From: Pseudomonas mandelii | GTDB taxonomy: Bacteria; Pseudomonadota; Gammaproteobacteria; Pseudomonadales; Pseudomonadaceae | Length of the DNA: 64,000 bases | Reading direction: 5' to 3' | NCBI RefSeq assembly: GCF_006438925.1 | Contig: NZ_RCZA01000010.1 | Location: forward strand, 124,001-188,000 | Shown here: positions 49,040 to 58,123 of the stretch, one piece after another | Layout of the letters: each line of letters opens with the position of its first letter | How positions within the stretch are numbered: the stretch's first letter is position 1 | Notes under the pieces: generated by a model | Database searches by the model: none | Seen by the model: only the letters and a program-made list of their open reading frames with translations | What the model was told of the DNA's origin: nothing | Program-made: the position numbers and the translations under genes

Positions 49040-49877
49040 CCCCCAGCATGCCGATGCTGACGTGCTCGTGAAGCAGCGTGGCCGCCAGCGCCAAACCAAA
49101 AAACGGCTGCAGCAGTTGCAACTGGCCGACGGCGGCGATCCCCCCTTGGGCAAGCCCGCGGTACCAGAATACGAAGCCGATCAGCATGCTGAAGAGCGAT
49201 ACGTAAGCCAGGCTGAACCACGCGGCTGGGGTGATTCCCGAGAACGAAGCCGGGGCCATGAACCAGGTCAACGGGACCATGACGGGCAGCGACAGCAGCA
49301 ATGCCCACGAGATGACCTGCCAGCCTCCCAGTGTTCTTGAAAGCTTTGCGCCTTCTGCATAACCCAACCCGCAGGCGAGGATGGCCAGCAGCATGAGAAT
49401 GTCGCCGGTCGGCGAAGCGGTCAGGCCTTGAGAGACCGCAAACCCGACGACCAACGCGCTGCCCAGCACCGAGAAGAACCAGAACACCGGCCGTGGACGC
49501 TCCCCGCCGCGCAACACGCCGAACACCGCTGTAGCGAGCGGCAACAGGCCAACGAAGACGATGGAATGCGCCGACGTCACGTACTGCAGCGCCAGCGCCG
49601 TCAATAGCGGAAACCCAACTACAACGCCCATTGCCACGATCACCAAGGGCAAAAGCTGACGCTTGGCGGGACGTTGTTCTTTAAACAGCACAAGCAAGCA
49701 AAGCGCCAGGAGCCCGGCAATCGCCGCTCGGGCAACGGTCAGGAACACCGGGTCGAATTCCAGCACGGCCAACCGTGTGGCCGGTAGCGAGCCGCTAAAA
49801 ATCAGCACGCCGATGAACCCGTTGAGCCATCCGCTCGCGGTCTTTTCCGTCGTTGGGTTTTGCAGGGTCCGTTCCAT
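48987..49877 (-). CDS. EamA/DMT-superfamily exporter
   Basis: A 296-residue, ten-helix transporter of two EamA halves (GFIGVLIFSGSLPATRLAVLEFDPVFLTVARA; later ILACGLGYAEGAKLSRTLGG). Members usually export amino acids or metabolites. It is divergent from a MocR-type regulator, whose aminotransferase-like domain often senses amino compounds, so the two probably form a regulator-exporter pair. The C-terminal coding end overlaps the convergent gene. Confidence 0.87.
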   Translation of the reverse strand: MERTLQNPTTEKTASGWLNGFIGVLIFSGSLPATRLAVLEFDPVFLTVARAAIAGLLALCLLVLFKEQRPAKRQLLPLVIVAMGVVVGFPLLTALALQYVTSAHSIVFVGLLPLATAVFGVLRGGERPRPVFWFFSVLGSALVVGFAVSQGLTASPTGDILMLLAILACGLGYAEGAKLSRTLGGWQVISWALLLSLPVMVPLTWFMAPASFSGITPAAWFSLAYVSLFSMLIGFVFWYRGLAQGGIAAVGQLQLLQPFFGLALAATLLHEHVSIGMLGVTVAVILCVAGARKFSK

Positions 49878-49960
49878 TTGAGGGCGCTCTGAATTTGCAG
49901 AGATCCATCGTATGATCGATGATCACTACAATCAAAAAATTGTCATGGATACATCTCGAC

Positions 49961-51292
49961 ATGCCTCGCTCACGGTACAAGTCATTAGTGGATGCTTTGG
50001 CGGCTGACATCCGGTCAGGCCGATTGTTGCCGGGCACGCGCTTGCCGACGCACCGTCAACTGGCGGCGACAGAAGGGCTGGCACTGGTGACCGCCAGTCG
50101 GGTCTACGCAGAACTCGAAGCCATGGGTCTGGTCAGCGGCGAGACGGGACGAGGCACGTTCGTGCGAGAGACGTCGTTGCCGCCTGGCCTGGGTATCGAC
50201 CAGAAAAACGTTGCCGTTGGAATGACTGACCTCAACTTCAACTATCCCTCGCTGCCAGGGCAGGCAGAACTCTTGCGAAATGCGCTGCGCCAACTCGCCT
50301 CGGGCGGTGATCTGGAATCCCTGTTGCGCTACCAGCCACACGCCGGGCGTCTGCATGAGCGTGCTTCTGTTGCACGCCATTTACTCGCCCGAGGGCTGAC
50401 GGTGGATGCCGAGCAAGTGTTAATGGTCAGTGGTGCCCAACATGGGCTGGCCGTGACGATGATGGCGCTGCTGCAACCCGGTGATGTAATTGCAGCGGAT
50501 GCGCTGACCTATTCAGGATTCATCGTGCTGGCCGAAGCCTTGCACCTTGAAATCGTGCCCATTCCCGTGACCGAACAGGGACCTGATCTGGAAGCGCTGG
50601 ACAGCCTGTGCCGGAATCGCCGTGTGCGGGCGGTGTACTCGATGCCGACGCTGCACAATCCGCTGGGGTGGGTGATGAGTGCCGATCAGCGCGATTTGCT
50701 GGTGACGATTGCGCGCAGGCATGACTTGCTCATCATCGAGGACGCCGCGTATGCCTTCCTTGCCGAGAACCCGCCAGCACCGTTGGCGCGACTCGCCCCC
50801 GAGCGGACCGTTTACGTTTCAGGGCTCTCCAAGAGTGTGGCCACTGGACTGCGCGTAGGTTTTGTCGCCGCCCCAGCCGAAAAGGTGCCCGCGCTGGAGC
50901 GAACGATCAGGGCGACCACCTGGAATACCCCAGGCGTGCTGACGGCGATCGCGAGCACCTGGCTCGACGATGGCACCGTCATGCAACTGGAAGCTGAAAA
51001 ACGTCGGGATGCTCAGGCCAGGCAAACCATGGCCGCAGAAGTGCTGGCGGGCCTTCCATCTATCCGCCACCCGTCGTCCTATTTTCTTTGGCTGCCTTTG
51101 TCTGAAGATGCGAGGGCCGACCAGATCGCCGCGGCCTTGCTGCGTGAAAAAGTGGCGGTTTCAACCGCTGAGCCTTTTGCCACTTCTGCTCATGTACCGC
51201 ATGCGATTCGCCTGGCGCTGGGGTCGGCAGAGATGGGTGCACTGCGGGAGGCGCTGGAAAAAGTTAAGTGGGTGATTGGTGCTTATTCATAA
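49961..51292 (+). CDS. MocR/PdxR-type regulator (GntR HTH fused to aminotransferase)
   Basis: A 443-residue fusion. An N-terminal GntR winged helix (RYKSLVDALAADIRSGRLLPGTRLPTHRQLA) is joined to a fold-type I aminotransferase-like domain. The PLP region includes SGAQHGLAV, PTLHNPLGWVM and the Schiff-base Lys in VSGLSKSVATGLRVGFV. The start is uncertain: no good ribosome site precedes 49961, and upstream in-frame codons exist to 49919. It probably controls the divergent EamA exporter. Tandem ATGATCG/ATGATCA at 49912-49925 is a possible binding site. Confidence 0.88.
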   Translation: MPRSRYKSLVDALAADIRSGRLLPGTRLPTHRQLAATEGLALVTASRVYAELEAMGLVSGETGRGTFVRETSLPPGLGIDQKNVAVGMTDLNFNYPSLPGQAELLRNALRQLASGGDLESLLRYQPHAGRLHERASVARHLLARGLTVDAEQVLMVSGAQHGLAVTMMALLQPGDVIAADALTYSGFIVLAEALHLEIVPIPVTEQGPDLEALDSLCRNRRVRAVYSMPTLHNPLGWVMSADQRDLLVTIARRHDLLIIEDAAYAFLAENPPAPLARLAPERTVYVSGLSKSVATGLRVGFVAAPAEKVPALERTIRATTWNTPGVLTAIASTWLDDGTVMQLEAEKRRDAQARQTMAAEVLAGLPSIRHPSSYFLWLPLSEDARADQIAAALLREKVAVSTAEPFATSAHVPHAIRLALGSAEMGALREALEKVKWVIGAYS

Positions 51293-51450
51293 CCCGAAGT
51301 CGCCCACCGCCATCTATATTGAAAGGTCCAGTCCGCTGCAGATTACGCAAGCGCCCTGACGAGTGGCGAATCCATCAAGCAAGAAGGACTGGTCGATACA
51401 GTCACTTAGGGCAATCTTTTTCATCCAGCATTTTCAATCAGGAGATCATC

Positions 51451-51867
51451 ATGACCCAGATCGAAAAAGTACTGTATACCGCCAAAGTCCACACCACCGG
51501 TGGGCGGGACGGCGCCTCACGCAGTGATGATGGACGACTCGACGTCAAGCTTTCGTCCCCGGGTGCCAAGGGTGACGGCACTAATCCGGAGCAACTGTTC
51601 GCCACGGGTTGGTCAGCCTGCTTCATCGGTGCGATGCAGGTCGCTGCCGGCAAAATGAAGGTCACGCTCCCGCCTGACCTGGCCATTGACGCCGAAGTTG
51701 ACCTGGGCACCAACGCAGGCGGCTACCTCCTGCAGGCTCGCCTCAACATCAGCCTGCCGGGAATGGATCGCGAAACGGCACGGGCGCTGGTGGATGAAGG
51801 GCACAAGCTGTGTCCGTACTCCAAAGCCACGCGGGGCAACATCAACGTCGAAATCAACCTGGTCTGA
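51451..51867 (+). CDS. Ohr/OsmC-family hydroperoxide reductase (solitary copy)
   Basis: A 138-residue OsmC-fold protein of the Ohr subgroup, which reduces organic hydroperoxides using two cysteines. The peroxidatic Cys is in GWSACFIGAM and the resolving Cys in HKLCPYSKATRGN. AGGAG lies 7 bases before the ATG. It belongs to the same family as three copies at 59.6-61.2 kb but lies 8 kb away and lacks the CGTATGCG repeats upstream. It stands alone. Confidence 0.9.
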   Translation: MTQIEKVLYTAKVHTTGGRDGASRSDDGRLDVKLSSPGAKGDGTNPEQLFATGWSACFIGAMQVAAGKMKVTLPPDLAIDAEVDLGTNAGGYLLQARLNISLPGMDRETARALVDEGHKLCPYSKATRGNINVEINLV

Positions 51868-51899
51868 GCCGGACCTGTTACGCAATTTGGGCAAGGCAT

Positions 51900-51932
51900 C
51901 GCAAGGGTGAAGCTTGGCGTTTCGCCCTTGCG
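51900..51932 (+). terminator. Possible stem-loop after the solitary ohr gene
   Basis: CGCAAGGG (51900-51907) pairs with CCCTTGCG (51925-51932) across a 17-base loop, 33 bases after the stop. No T run follows, so only weak support. Confidence 0.35.
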
Positions 51933-52040
51933 ACATGGCTGACGTGCCCAATGCCTTCTCGGACCGGCTGGTGAAGCGTCATCGGTGACCGATAAGCGCA
52001 AACTCATCACTCATCGTGACCCTCAACTGAGGTAATGAAG

Positions 52041-53312
52041 ATGAAGCCCCTATTCGCGGTTGCTATCGCTACCCTCGCGCTTTGCATCTCGGCCCTCGCC
52101 AGCGCGGCGCCCGCCACTGACGCCAAGGCCATCCAACCCTTCCACGTCAATATTGCGGACAAGGAACTCACCGATCTGCGCAACCGTATCGCGGCGACTC
52201 GCTGGCCGGACAAAGAGACGGTTTCCGATCGATCACAGGGCGCGCAGCTGGAACAATTGCAGGCGCTGGTTCGCTACTGGGGCACGGACTACGATTGGCG
52301 CAAGGCCGAGGCGCAGCTCAATAATCTGGCGCAGTACGTGACCACCCTCGACGGGGTCGATATCCACTTTATCTGGGTGCGTTCGCCCCACCCGAACGCT
52401 CTGCCGATGATCATGACCCACGGTTGGCCAGGTTCCGTGTTCGAGTTCATCAAGGTCGTCGGTCCGCTCACCGATCCGCCCGCCCACGGGGGCAATGCGG
52501 CAGATGCCTTCGATGTGGTGATTCCGTCCATTCCTGGCTACGGCTTCTCCGGCAAACCGAGTGGTATCGGTTGGGATCCGGACCACATCGCGCGGGTCTG
52601 GGCGCAGTTGATGCAGCGCCTCGAGTACAGCCATTACGTGGCCCAGGGTGGCGACTGGGGCGCCCCCATTACCAGCGCGATGGCGCGCCAGGCGCCGGCC
52701 GGATTGCGCGGCATTCACCTTAACCTGCCAGCCACGATACCGGCGGAAGCGAGCGCAGCGCTCGCTGTCGGCGGACCGGCACCGGAGGGATTTTCCGATA
52801 AGGAACGCGCGACCTACGACGCCGTCGCCACGCTCGTCAAACAGGGGAACCTGGCGTACAGCACGATGATGGCCGCGCGGCCGCAAATGATCGGTTACGG
52901 CGCGACGGATTCACCGGCTTTCCTCGCCGCGCTCATGCTCGTGCATCCAGGCTTTGCGCGGTGGACGTACGGCGCCGACCCGCAACAGTCGCCGACCAAG
53001 GATGAAGTGCTGGACGACATCACGCTCTACTGGCTGACGAATAGCGCTGCTTCGGCAGCAAGGCTCTACTGGGAGAACATGGGGCGAAGCCCTCTGTCTT
53101 CGGCCGCACAGAAGACCACCGAGATTTCGCTGCCGGTGGCCGTCACCGTGTTTCCAGAGGATGTCTACTGCCCGCCGGAGTCGTGGGCCCGGCGCGCCTA
53201 TAGCAACCTGATCTATTTCCACCAGGCCGAGAAGGGTGGCCACTTCGCGGCCTGGGAACAGCCGCAGCTTTTTACCGAGGAACTTCGCACGGCGTTCCGA
53301 TCGCTGCGCTAA
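52041..53312 (+). CDS. Exported epoxide hydrolase-family protein
   Basis: A 423-residue alpha/beta-hydrolase with the N-terminal epoxide-hydrolase (EHN) domain (FHVNIADKELTDLRNRIAATRWPD). The core has HGWPGSVFEF, nucleophile Asp in GGDWGAP and a late GGHFAAWE His. A signal peptide is clear (FAVAIATLALCISALASAAP), so it is periplasmic or secreted, like Cif-type enzymes but of the longer class. The second ATG (52041) is chosen because GAGG lies 8 bases before it but only 2 before the first. Confidence 0.85.
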   Translation: MKPLFAVAIATLALCISALASAAPATDAKAIQPFHVNIADKELTDLRNRIAATRWPDKETVSDRSQGAQLEQLQALVRYWGTDYDWRKAEAQLNNLAQYVTTLDGVDIHFIWVRSPHPNALPMIMTHGWPGSVFEFIKVVGPLTDPPAHGGNAADAFDVVIPSIPGYGFSGKPSGIGWDPDHIARVWAQLMQRLEYSHYVAQGGDWGAPITSAMARQAPAGLRGIHLNLPATIPAEASAALAVGGPAPEGFSDKERATYDAVATLVKQGNLAYSTMMAARPQMIGYGATDSPAFLAALMLVHPGFARWTYGADPQQSPTKDEVLDDITLYWLTNSAASAARLYWENMGRSPLSSAAQKTTEISLPVAVTVFPEDVYCPPESWARRAYSNLIYFHQAEKGGHFAAWEQPQLFTEELRTAFRSLR

Positions 53313-53441
53313 GTCGCGAGGTGCCTGCCTTGCAGAAGCACTTTTCTACGTGAGGGGGCCGCTGCGTAGCTAGTCGAACACTGCCCGTGGGGACGGCCTA
53401 CGCGGTCTGGACCGGTATCGGGGCGCGGCGGGCACCGGCAC

Positions 53442-54230
53442 TTACAACCCACCACCCAACACCTTGAGGTACTCGGGACTCTCGGATATCGAGTTGTGCC
53501 CCGTACCCGGTATGACCTTCAGCGACGCCACGCCGTTGGCGAAATGCGTGAAGAGCCGCTCGGTGCTGGAGCGCGGTATCACTTCGTCGTGCTCCGCCGC
53601 GATCAACAGCGTCGGCACCGTGATGTGGGCGGCGTACTTCCAGGATTCAAAGGTGTCCCTGAGCAACCACTTCACCGGGAAGATGGGGAACTGCCGGGCG
53701 GCGAGTTCTTCAACACTGTTGTAGGGCGTGATCAGCACCAGACGCGCCGCCGGGCGTTGGCTGGCGAGGCGTACGGCGACGCCCGAGCCCAGGCTGCGAC
53801 CGACCACCGTAATGTGTGGATGGGTGGCGTAGACCAGGTCAAACAAGGTCATGGCGTCGCGCGAGATCATCTCCTCGGAGGGCGATCCGGAACTGCCACC
53901 GTAGCCTCTGTAGTGCAGCAAGTAGACGGCGTGATCGGCAAAAGCTTCGGAAAACGAAGGCAGGCTCCGGGAGACGTCCTCGGCATTTCCACCGAAATAG
54001 ATCAACGCATTTGGCCCCTCGTGCGGCCTGACGGACACCAGCACCTGGGCGTCGTCAACGGACAGCGTGAGCAGCGTTGCCGAGGTGCCGACAGCGCGGG
54101 GTTGCGGGAAGTAGATGAGGGCGCGCTGGAACACAAACAGCGCAGCGCAAAGCGCCAGATACACGACGGCGATGATGACGACTATTGACACCAGGATGCG
54201 TGGCATTCGGCTAACTTTAGTGGGCGGCAT
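53442..54230 (-). CDS. Membrane-anchored alpha/beta-hydrolase
   Basis: A 262-residue protein with one N-terminal membrane helix (ILVSIVVIIAVVYLALCAAL), then an alpha/beta-hydrolase domain: LLHYRGYGGSSGSPSEE, nucleophile Ser in VVGRSLGSGVA, acid in AAEHDEVIP, His in GTGHNSIS. It resembles the YhfG/BEM46 (ABHD13-like) group; substrate unknown. The start is uncertain between 54230 and 54206, neither with a good ribosome site. Confidence 0.8.
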   Translation of the reverse strand: MPPTKVSRMPRILVSIVVIIAVVYLALCAALFVFQRALIYFPQPRAVGTSATLLTLSVDDAQVLVSVRPHEGPNALIYFGGNAEDVSRSLPSFSEAFADHAVYLLHYRGYGGSSGSPSEEMISRDAMTLFDLVYATHPHITVVGRSLGSGVAVRLASQRPAARLVLITPYNSVEELAARQFPIFPVKWLLRDTFESWKYAAHITVPTLLIAAEHDEVIPRSSTERLFTHFANGVASLKVIPGTGHNSISESPEYLKVLGGGL

Positions 54231-54292
54231 TGACGGCTCTGGCCGGAAGACGGCTATCGTTTGATCGCTGTCAGAGTGTAGTAGACCGATAG

Positions 54293-54418
54293 CGCGACGC
54301 GGGTTTCGGTCTGGTGGCGCTGGTGATCGTGCCGTTTGCCGGGCTGTGGGGCGGGTTGTGCCTGTGGCTGGCCAGGCAGCAGGCGCAAAGGGCTGACAGC
54401 AAAAATGTGGAAGGGTAA
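54293..54418 (+). pseudogene. 3' remnant of a membrane transporter gene
   Basis: A plus-strand frame open from 54293 to TAA at 54416-54418 reads DAGFGLVALVIVPFAGLWGG then LCLWLARQQAQRADSKNVEG. It looks like the last helix and charged tail of an MFS-type transporter. It has no start codon, and a stop lies just upstream, so the rest of the gene has been lost. It ends 4 bases before the aldo/keto reductase start, and its tail supplies that gene's ribosome site. Confidence 0.6.
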
Positions 54419-54422
54419 TTCC

Positions 54423-55367
54423 ATGAGCCACACTGATGGGTACACGCGTCGAAAAATACTCACGCTGGCTGCCGGTGCTTCGGCGGTTTTCACCTTCGAT
54501 CCAGCTTTTGCAGCATCCACGCCGTCGACCGAAACAGGAGGCAATAACATGCTGACCCGGGCCATTCCATCCAGCGCCGAACTCTTACCGATCGTTGGGC
54601 TGGGCACGTATCGCGGCTTTGATGTCGAGCCTTCAAGTGCCGCCTACAAGCAACTGCCGGCTGTGCTGCGCGCGTTGTTCGAGAAGGGCGGGAAGGTGAT
54701 CGACAGTTCGCCCATGTACGGTCGCGCCGAACAGACGACCGGTGAGCTGTTGTCGATTCATGAGCCGCGCTCGCCGGCCTTTCTGGCCACCAAGGTGTGG
54801 ACCCGTGGCCGTGAAGAAGGCATCGCGCAGATGGAACAGTCCTTCAAACTGTTGCAGACCGACCGGATCGACCTGATGCAGATTCACAACCTGCTGGACT
54901 GGAAAACCCATCTGCCGACCTTGCGCAAATGGAAGGAAGAAGGGCGCATTCGTTACATCGGCATCACCCATTACACGGCGACGGCGTATGACGAGGTGGA
55001 AGCGGTGCTCAAGGCCGAGCCATTGGACTTTTTGCAGATCAACTATGCCTTGGACGATCGTGGCGTCGAGAAGCGCATCCTGCCGCTGTGTCGCGAGCGG
55101 GGCGTGGCGGTGATCTGCAATCGGCCATTCGGCGGCGGTGATTTGCTCGCCCGCTTGAAGGACAAACCGTTACCGCGCTGGGCTGCGGATGTGAGGGTCA
55201 ATAGCTGGGCGCAACTGGCGCTGAAGTTCCTGCTGACGCATTCAGCGGTGACTTGCGTGATCCCCGGCACCGGCAACCCGCGTTACATGGCGGAAAATGC
55301 CGGTGCCGGTTTCGGTCCGATGCTGACGGGGGCGCAACGCGAGCAGTTGATTGACGTGGTGGGGTAG
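54423..55367 (+). CDS. Tat-exported aldo/keto reductase
   Basis: A 314-residue aldo/keto reductase preceded by a twin-arginine signal (TRRKILTLAAGASAVF). The catalytic tetrad can be placed: Asp and Tyr in VIDSSPMYG, Lys in FLATKVW and His in LMQIHNL. The cofactor end is TCVIPGTGNPRYMAEN. Periplasmic AKRs are known in proteobacteria but their substrates are mostly unclear. AAGGG in the tail of the transporter remnant serves as the ribosome site. Confidence 0.87.
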   Translation: MSHTDGYTRRKILTLAAGASAVFTFDPAFAASTPSTETGGNNMLTRAIPSSAELLPIVGLGTYRGFDVEPSSAAYKQLPAVLRALFEKGGKVIDSSPMYGRAEQTTGELLSIHEPRSPAFLATKVWTRGREEGIAQMEQSFKLLQTDRIDLMQIHNLLDWKTHLPTLRKWKEEGRIRYIGITHYTATAYDEVEAVLKAEPLDFLQINYALDDRGVEKRILPLCRERGVAVICNRPFGGGDLLARLKDKPLPRWAADVRVNSWAQLALKFLLTHSAVTCVIPGTGNPRYMAENAGAGFGPMLTGAQREQLIDVVG

Positions 55368-55385
55368 GCGAATGTTCGAGGCCTG

Positions 55386-56066
55386 TCAGGTGTTGTCCGG
55401 CGGCTGGCGAAATCGCTCCGGGATGGCCTCCGCAAACGGATAAAACGAAAACCAGGGCCTGGCTTCGTCGATGACCCGCTGGACGGACGGTCTGTTCATC
55501 AGCCTGTCGAAATACGCTTTCAAGTGACCGTAGTCGTCGGGAAACGGCTCGAGCGTGCTGGTATAGAACAGGGCCGGGGCCGCGGCGCAATCGGCCAGGC
55601 TGAACTCTTCACTGGCCAGCCAGATTCTCGACGCCATCTGGTGGTCGAGCATGCCGTACGCCGTCTGCAGTGTGGAACGTTCTCTGGTCAAATCGCCGTG
55701 AGCGCCGCGCAGGCGATCCAGGACAATTTGTTGTAGGGGCGTCTGGAGATAGTGGTCGCAGACCCGGTCCCACAGACGGACTTCCAGCGCGGTGTCCCAA
55801 TCGTTGGGAACGAGCGGATGTTCGCCTGGATACAATCGGTCCAGGTATTCGATGATGATCGTGGTCTCTGCCACGTTGCGCTGGCGAGCGTGGTCGCGGA
55901 TGACCGGGAATTTGCCGAGCGGCCACAGCGCTTGCAGCTCTGCTCTGTCTGCATCGTTGGTGAGATCGATGATCCGTTTTTCGAATTCGACAGCGTTTTC
56001 ATAGAGCGCGATGAGCACTTTATGGCAGAACGACGACAGCGGATGGTAGTAAAGAGTCAGCGACAT
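55386..56066 (-). CDS. Glutathione S-transferase-family protein
   Basis: A 226-residue GST: an N-terminal thioredoxin-like domain (LYYHPLSSFCHKVLIALYE...GKFPVIRD...ETTIIIEYLDRLYP) and a helical C-terminal domain (FSLADCAAAPALFYTS). Ser or Cys in the SSFCHK region is the likely glutathione-contact residue. AGGAG lies about 8 bases before the ATG. It is convergent with the aldo/keto reductase; no pathway link is apparent. Confidence 0.9.
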   Translation of the reverse strand: MSLTLYYHPLSSFCHKVLIALYENAVEFEKRIIDLTNDADRAELQALWPLGKFPVIRDHARQRNVAETTIIIEYLDRLYPGEHPLVPNDWDTALEVRLWDRVCDHYLQTPLQQIVLDRLRGAHGDLTRERSTLQTAYGMLDHQMASRIWLASEEFSLADCAAAPALFYTSTLEPFPDDYGHLKAYFDRLMNRPSVQRVIDEARPWFSFYPFAEAIPERFRQPPDNT

Positions 56067-56214
56067 CTCTCAGCTCCTCGAAAGGCAAGTGATCCCCATC
56101 ATCATAGTCGCCCGTCCGGGACTGTTAAGCGCGCGGTGCTAGACTTTCAGGGTGGGATGGATGATCGAACAACCTGATCTGGCGGTGCGAGGACGGGAAC
56201 GCTGGAGGTATGAC

Positions 56215-56586
56215 ATGACGACGCAACTGCTGGCTAAAGAACACATCAACGTGGTGGTCCGCAATTATGTAGAAGGCATGGTGTTCGCTGATGAAGCCTT
56301 GCTGCGCCAGGCCTTTCATCCTTCTTGCCGCATCATTGGCCGCTTTGAGGAAAAGCTTGAATGGTCATCCCTGGAGGAATTTATCAGCACGATCAAGGCT
56401 GAGGGCCCAGCAGCCAAAGAGGTCAAACCGTTTTGGGAAGTGCTCAGCCTCGATGTAACAGGTGATGCCGCCGCGGTAAAAGTCACTGATGATTATCTCG
56501 GTATGCGATTTACCGATTATCTGTCGCTACTGAACATCAATTACCGCTGGATGATTGTGAACAAGCTGTATTACCTGAACGAATAG
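56215..56586 (+). CDS. NTF2-like (putative lumazine-binding type) protein
   Basis: A 123-residue soluble protein: a helix with HINVVVRNYVEGMVFADEALLRQAFHP, then strands ending in LSLLNINYRWMIVNKLYYLNE. This is the NTF2-like fold of the Lumazine_bd_2 type. No active site can be assigned. The ATG at 56215 has GGAGG 6 bases upstream, so an in-frame ATG at 56152 is not used. It ends in a strong stem-loop. Confidence 0.78.
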   Translation: MTTQLLAKEHINVVVRNYVEGMVFADEALLRQAFHPSCRIIGRFEEKLEWSSLEEFISTIKAEGPAAKEVKPFWEVLSLDVTGDAAAVKVTDDYLGMRFTDYLSLLNINYRWMIVNKLYYLNE

Positions 56587-56593
56587 CGCGTGA

Positions 56594-56619
56594 GCCCGGG
56601 AGCCAAAAAGCTCCCGGGC
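56594..56619. terminator. Terminator between convergent genes
   Basis: GCCCGGGAGC (56594-56603) and GCTCCCGGGC (56610-56619) form a 10-bp perfect stem with a CAAAAA loop, placed between the stops of the NTF2-like gene and the Sad-type gene. No long T run is present; it probably serves both genes. Confidence 0.65.
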
Positions 56620-56631
56620 ATCGTTATGCAA

Positions 56632-58023
56632 TCAGCGCCGATCCAGCCACACCGTCTGGGCATTGCAGAACTCACGCACACCGAAATGCGAGAGCTCACG
56701 GCCAAACCCGCTTTTCTTCACGCCGCCGAAGGTGACACGAGGGTCGGAGGCGCAATAGCCATTGATAAACACACCACCGGTTTCCAGTTCACCGGCCATC
56801 TGCTCGGCAAGCTCGACGTTGCGTGTGTAAATGGTTGAGGCGAGGCCAAACTCACTGTCATTCGCCAGTGCCAGTGCATGCGCCGCATCGCGCGCCGTGA
56901 TGATCGAGGCCACCGGGCCAAACAGTTCCTGTTTGAACGAGGTCATCTGGTCGGTGACATCACCGAAGACCGTGGGCTCGTAAAAGTTACCCGGGCCTTC
57001 AGCCTTTTTGCCGCCCATCAGCAACGTCGCACCTTCTTCCAGGGTGTCGCGCACCTGTTGATCCAGTTCATCACGCAGATCAAAGCGGGCCATGGGACCG
57101 ATGTAGGTGTCGGAGGCCAGTGGATCGCCGACCACCAGTTTTTGCGTGGCTTCGACGAACTTGCGCGTGAATTCCTCGACGATGCCTTGCTCGACGATCA
57201 AGCGTTTGGCCGCCGCGCAAACTTGCCCGGTGTTCTGATAACGGCCAATCACGGCGGCTTTGACCGCTTCGTCGAGGTCGGCATCGTTGAGCACGATGAA
57301 CGGATCGGAGCCGCCCAGTTCCAGCACGCATTTCTTCAACGCCGCCCCGGCTTGAGCGCCGATGGCCATGCCGGCTCGCACGCTGCCGGTGAGGGTCACC
57401 GCAGCGATGCGCGGGTCGGCGATCGCGGTGGAAACGCCGTCCGGCGTGACGTTGATGACTTCGAAGACACCTTCAGGGAAGTCGGCTTGCTTGAAGGCCT
57501 CGCGCAACAGAAAAGCGCTGCCCATCACGTTGGGCGCATGTTTGAGCACGTAGGTGTTGCCGGCGATCAACGCTGGAACGGCGCCGCGCAGGACCTGCCA
57601 GATCGGGAAGTTCCACGGCATCACGGCGAGAATCGGACCGAGCGGGCGATATTCAATGCGCGCTTTTCCACCTTCAACCAGCGTCGGTTCAGCGCTCAAC
57701 ATCGCCGGGCCGTGTTCGGCGTACCACTCGCACAGTTGCGCGCACTTTTCGATTTCGCCGCGTGCCTGAGTGATCGGCTTGCCCATTTCCAGGGTGATCA
57801 TGTTCGCCATCGCGGCGGCGTTGTCGCGCAATGCCTGCGCCAGGGCGATCAACAACTGCGAGCGTTGATCAACCGGTTTGCTGCGCCAGGCGCGGAACCC
57901 GGCAGCGGCGCGGGACAGGGCGGCGTCCAGTGCCGATGCGGATTCGAAAGGGTAGTGGCCGATCTGCTCGCCGTTGGCGGGGTTGATCGAAATGGCATGG
58001 GTGAGGCTGGAAACTTGGGTCAT
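56632..58023 (-). CDS. Succinate-semialdehyde dehydrogenase (Sad/YneI type)
   Basis: A 463-residue aldehyde dehydrogenase. Catalytic Glu in LELGGSDPFIVL and Cys in NTGQVCAAAKR. The short form and the SDPFIVLNDADLDEAV block resemble Sad (YneI) of E. coli, which oxidises succinate semialdehyde from putrescine/GABA breakdown. AGGAC precedes the ATG. A divergent LysR gene beside it mirrors the yneI-yneJ (ptrR) arrangement, supporting the assignment. Confidence 0.87.
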   Translation of the reverse strand: MTQVSSLTHAISINPANGEQIGHYPFESASALDAALSRAAAGFRAWRSKPVDQRSQLLIALAQALRDNAAAMANMITLEMGKPITQARGEIEKCAQLCEWYAEHGPAMLSAEPTLVEGGKARIEYRPLGPILAVMPWNFPIWQVLRGAVPALIAGNTYVLKHAPNVMGSAFLLREAFKQADFPEGVFEVINVTPDGVSTAIADPRIAAVTLTGSVRAGMAIGAQAGAALKKCVLELGGSDPFIVLNDADLDEAVKAAVIGRYQNTGQVCAAAKRLIVEQGIVEEFTRKFVEATQKLVVGDPLASDTYIGPMARFDLRDELDQQVRDTLEEGATLLMGGKKAEGPGNFYEPTVFGDVTDQMTSFKQELFGPVASIITARDAAHALALANDSEFGLASTIYTRNVELAEQMAGELETGGVFINGYCASDPRVTFGGVKKSGFGRELSHFGVREFCNAQTVWLDRR

Positions 58024-58123
58024 GGCACCGTCCTGCGAGGTGGGGATGCGCTCAGGTTACGGTGGCGTTTGTTTTCTGGAAACTGAATAATACTGAGCAT
58101 ATCGTTCACGTTTGGAGAATGAA

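Noticed and set aside
49906..49921. CATCG-TATGAT-CGATG inverted repeat in the EamA/MocR divergent region
   Set aside because: The arms are only 5 bp and overlap a possible -10 element and tandem ATGATC repeats; too little to call an operator.
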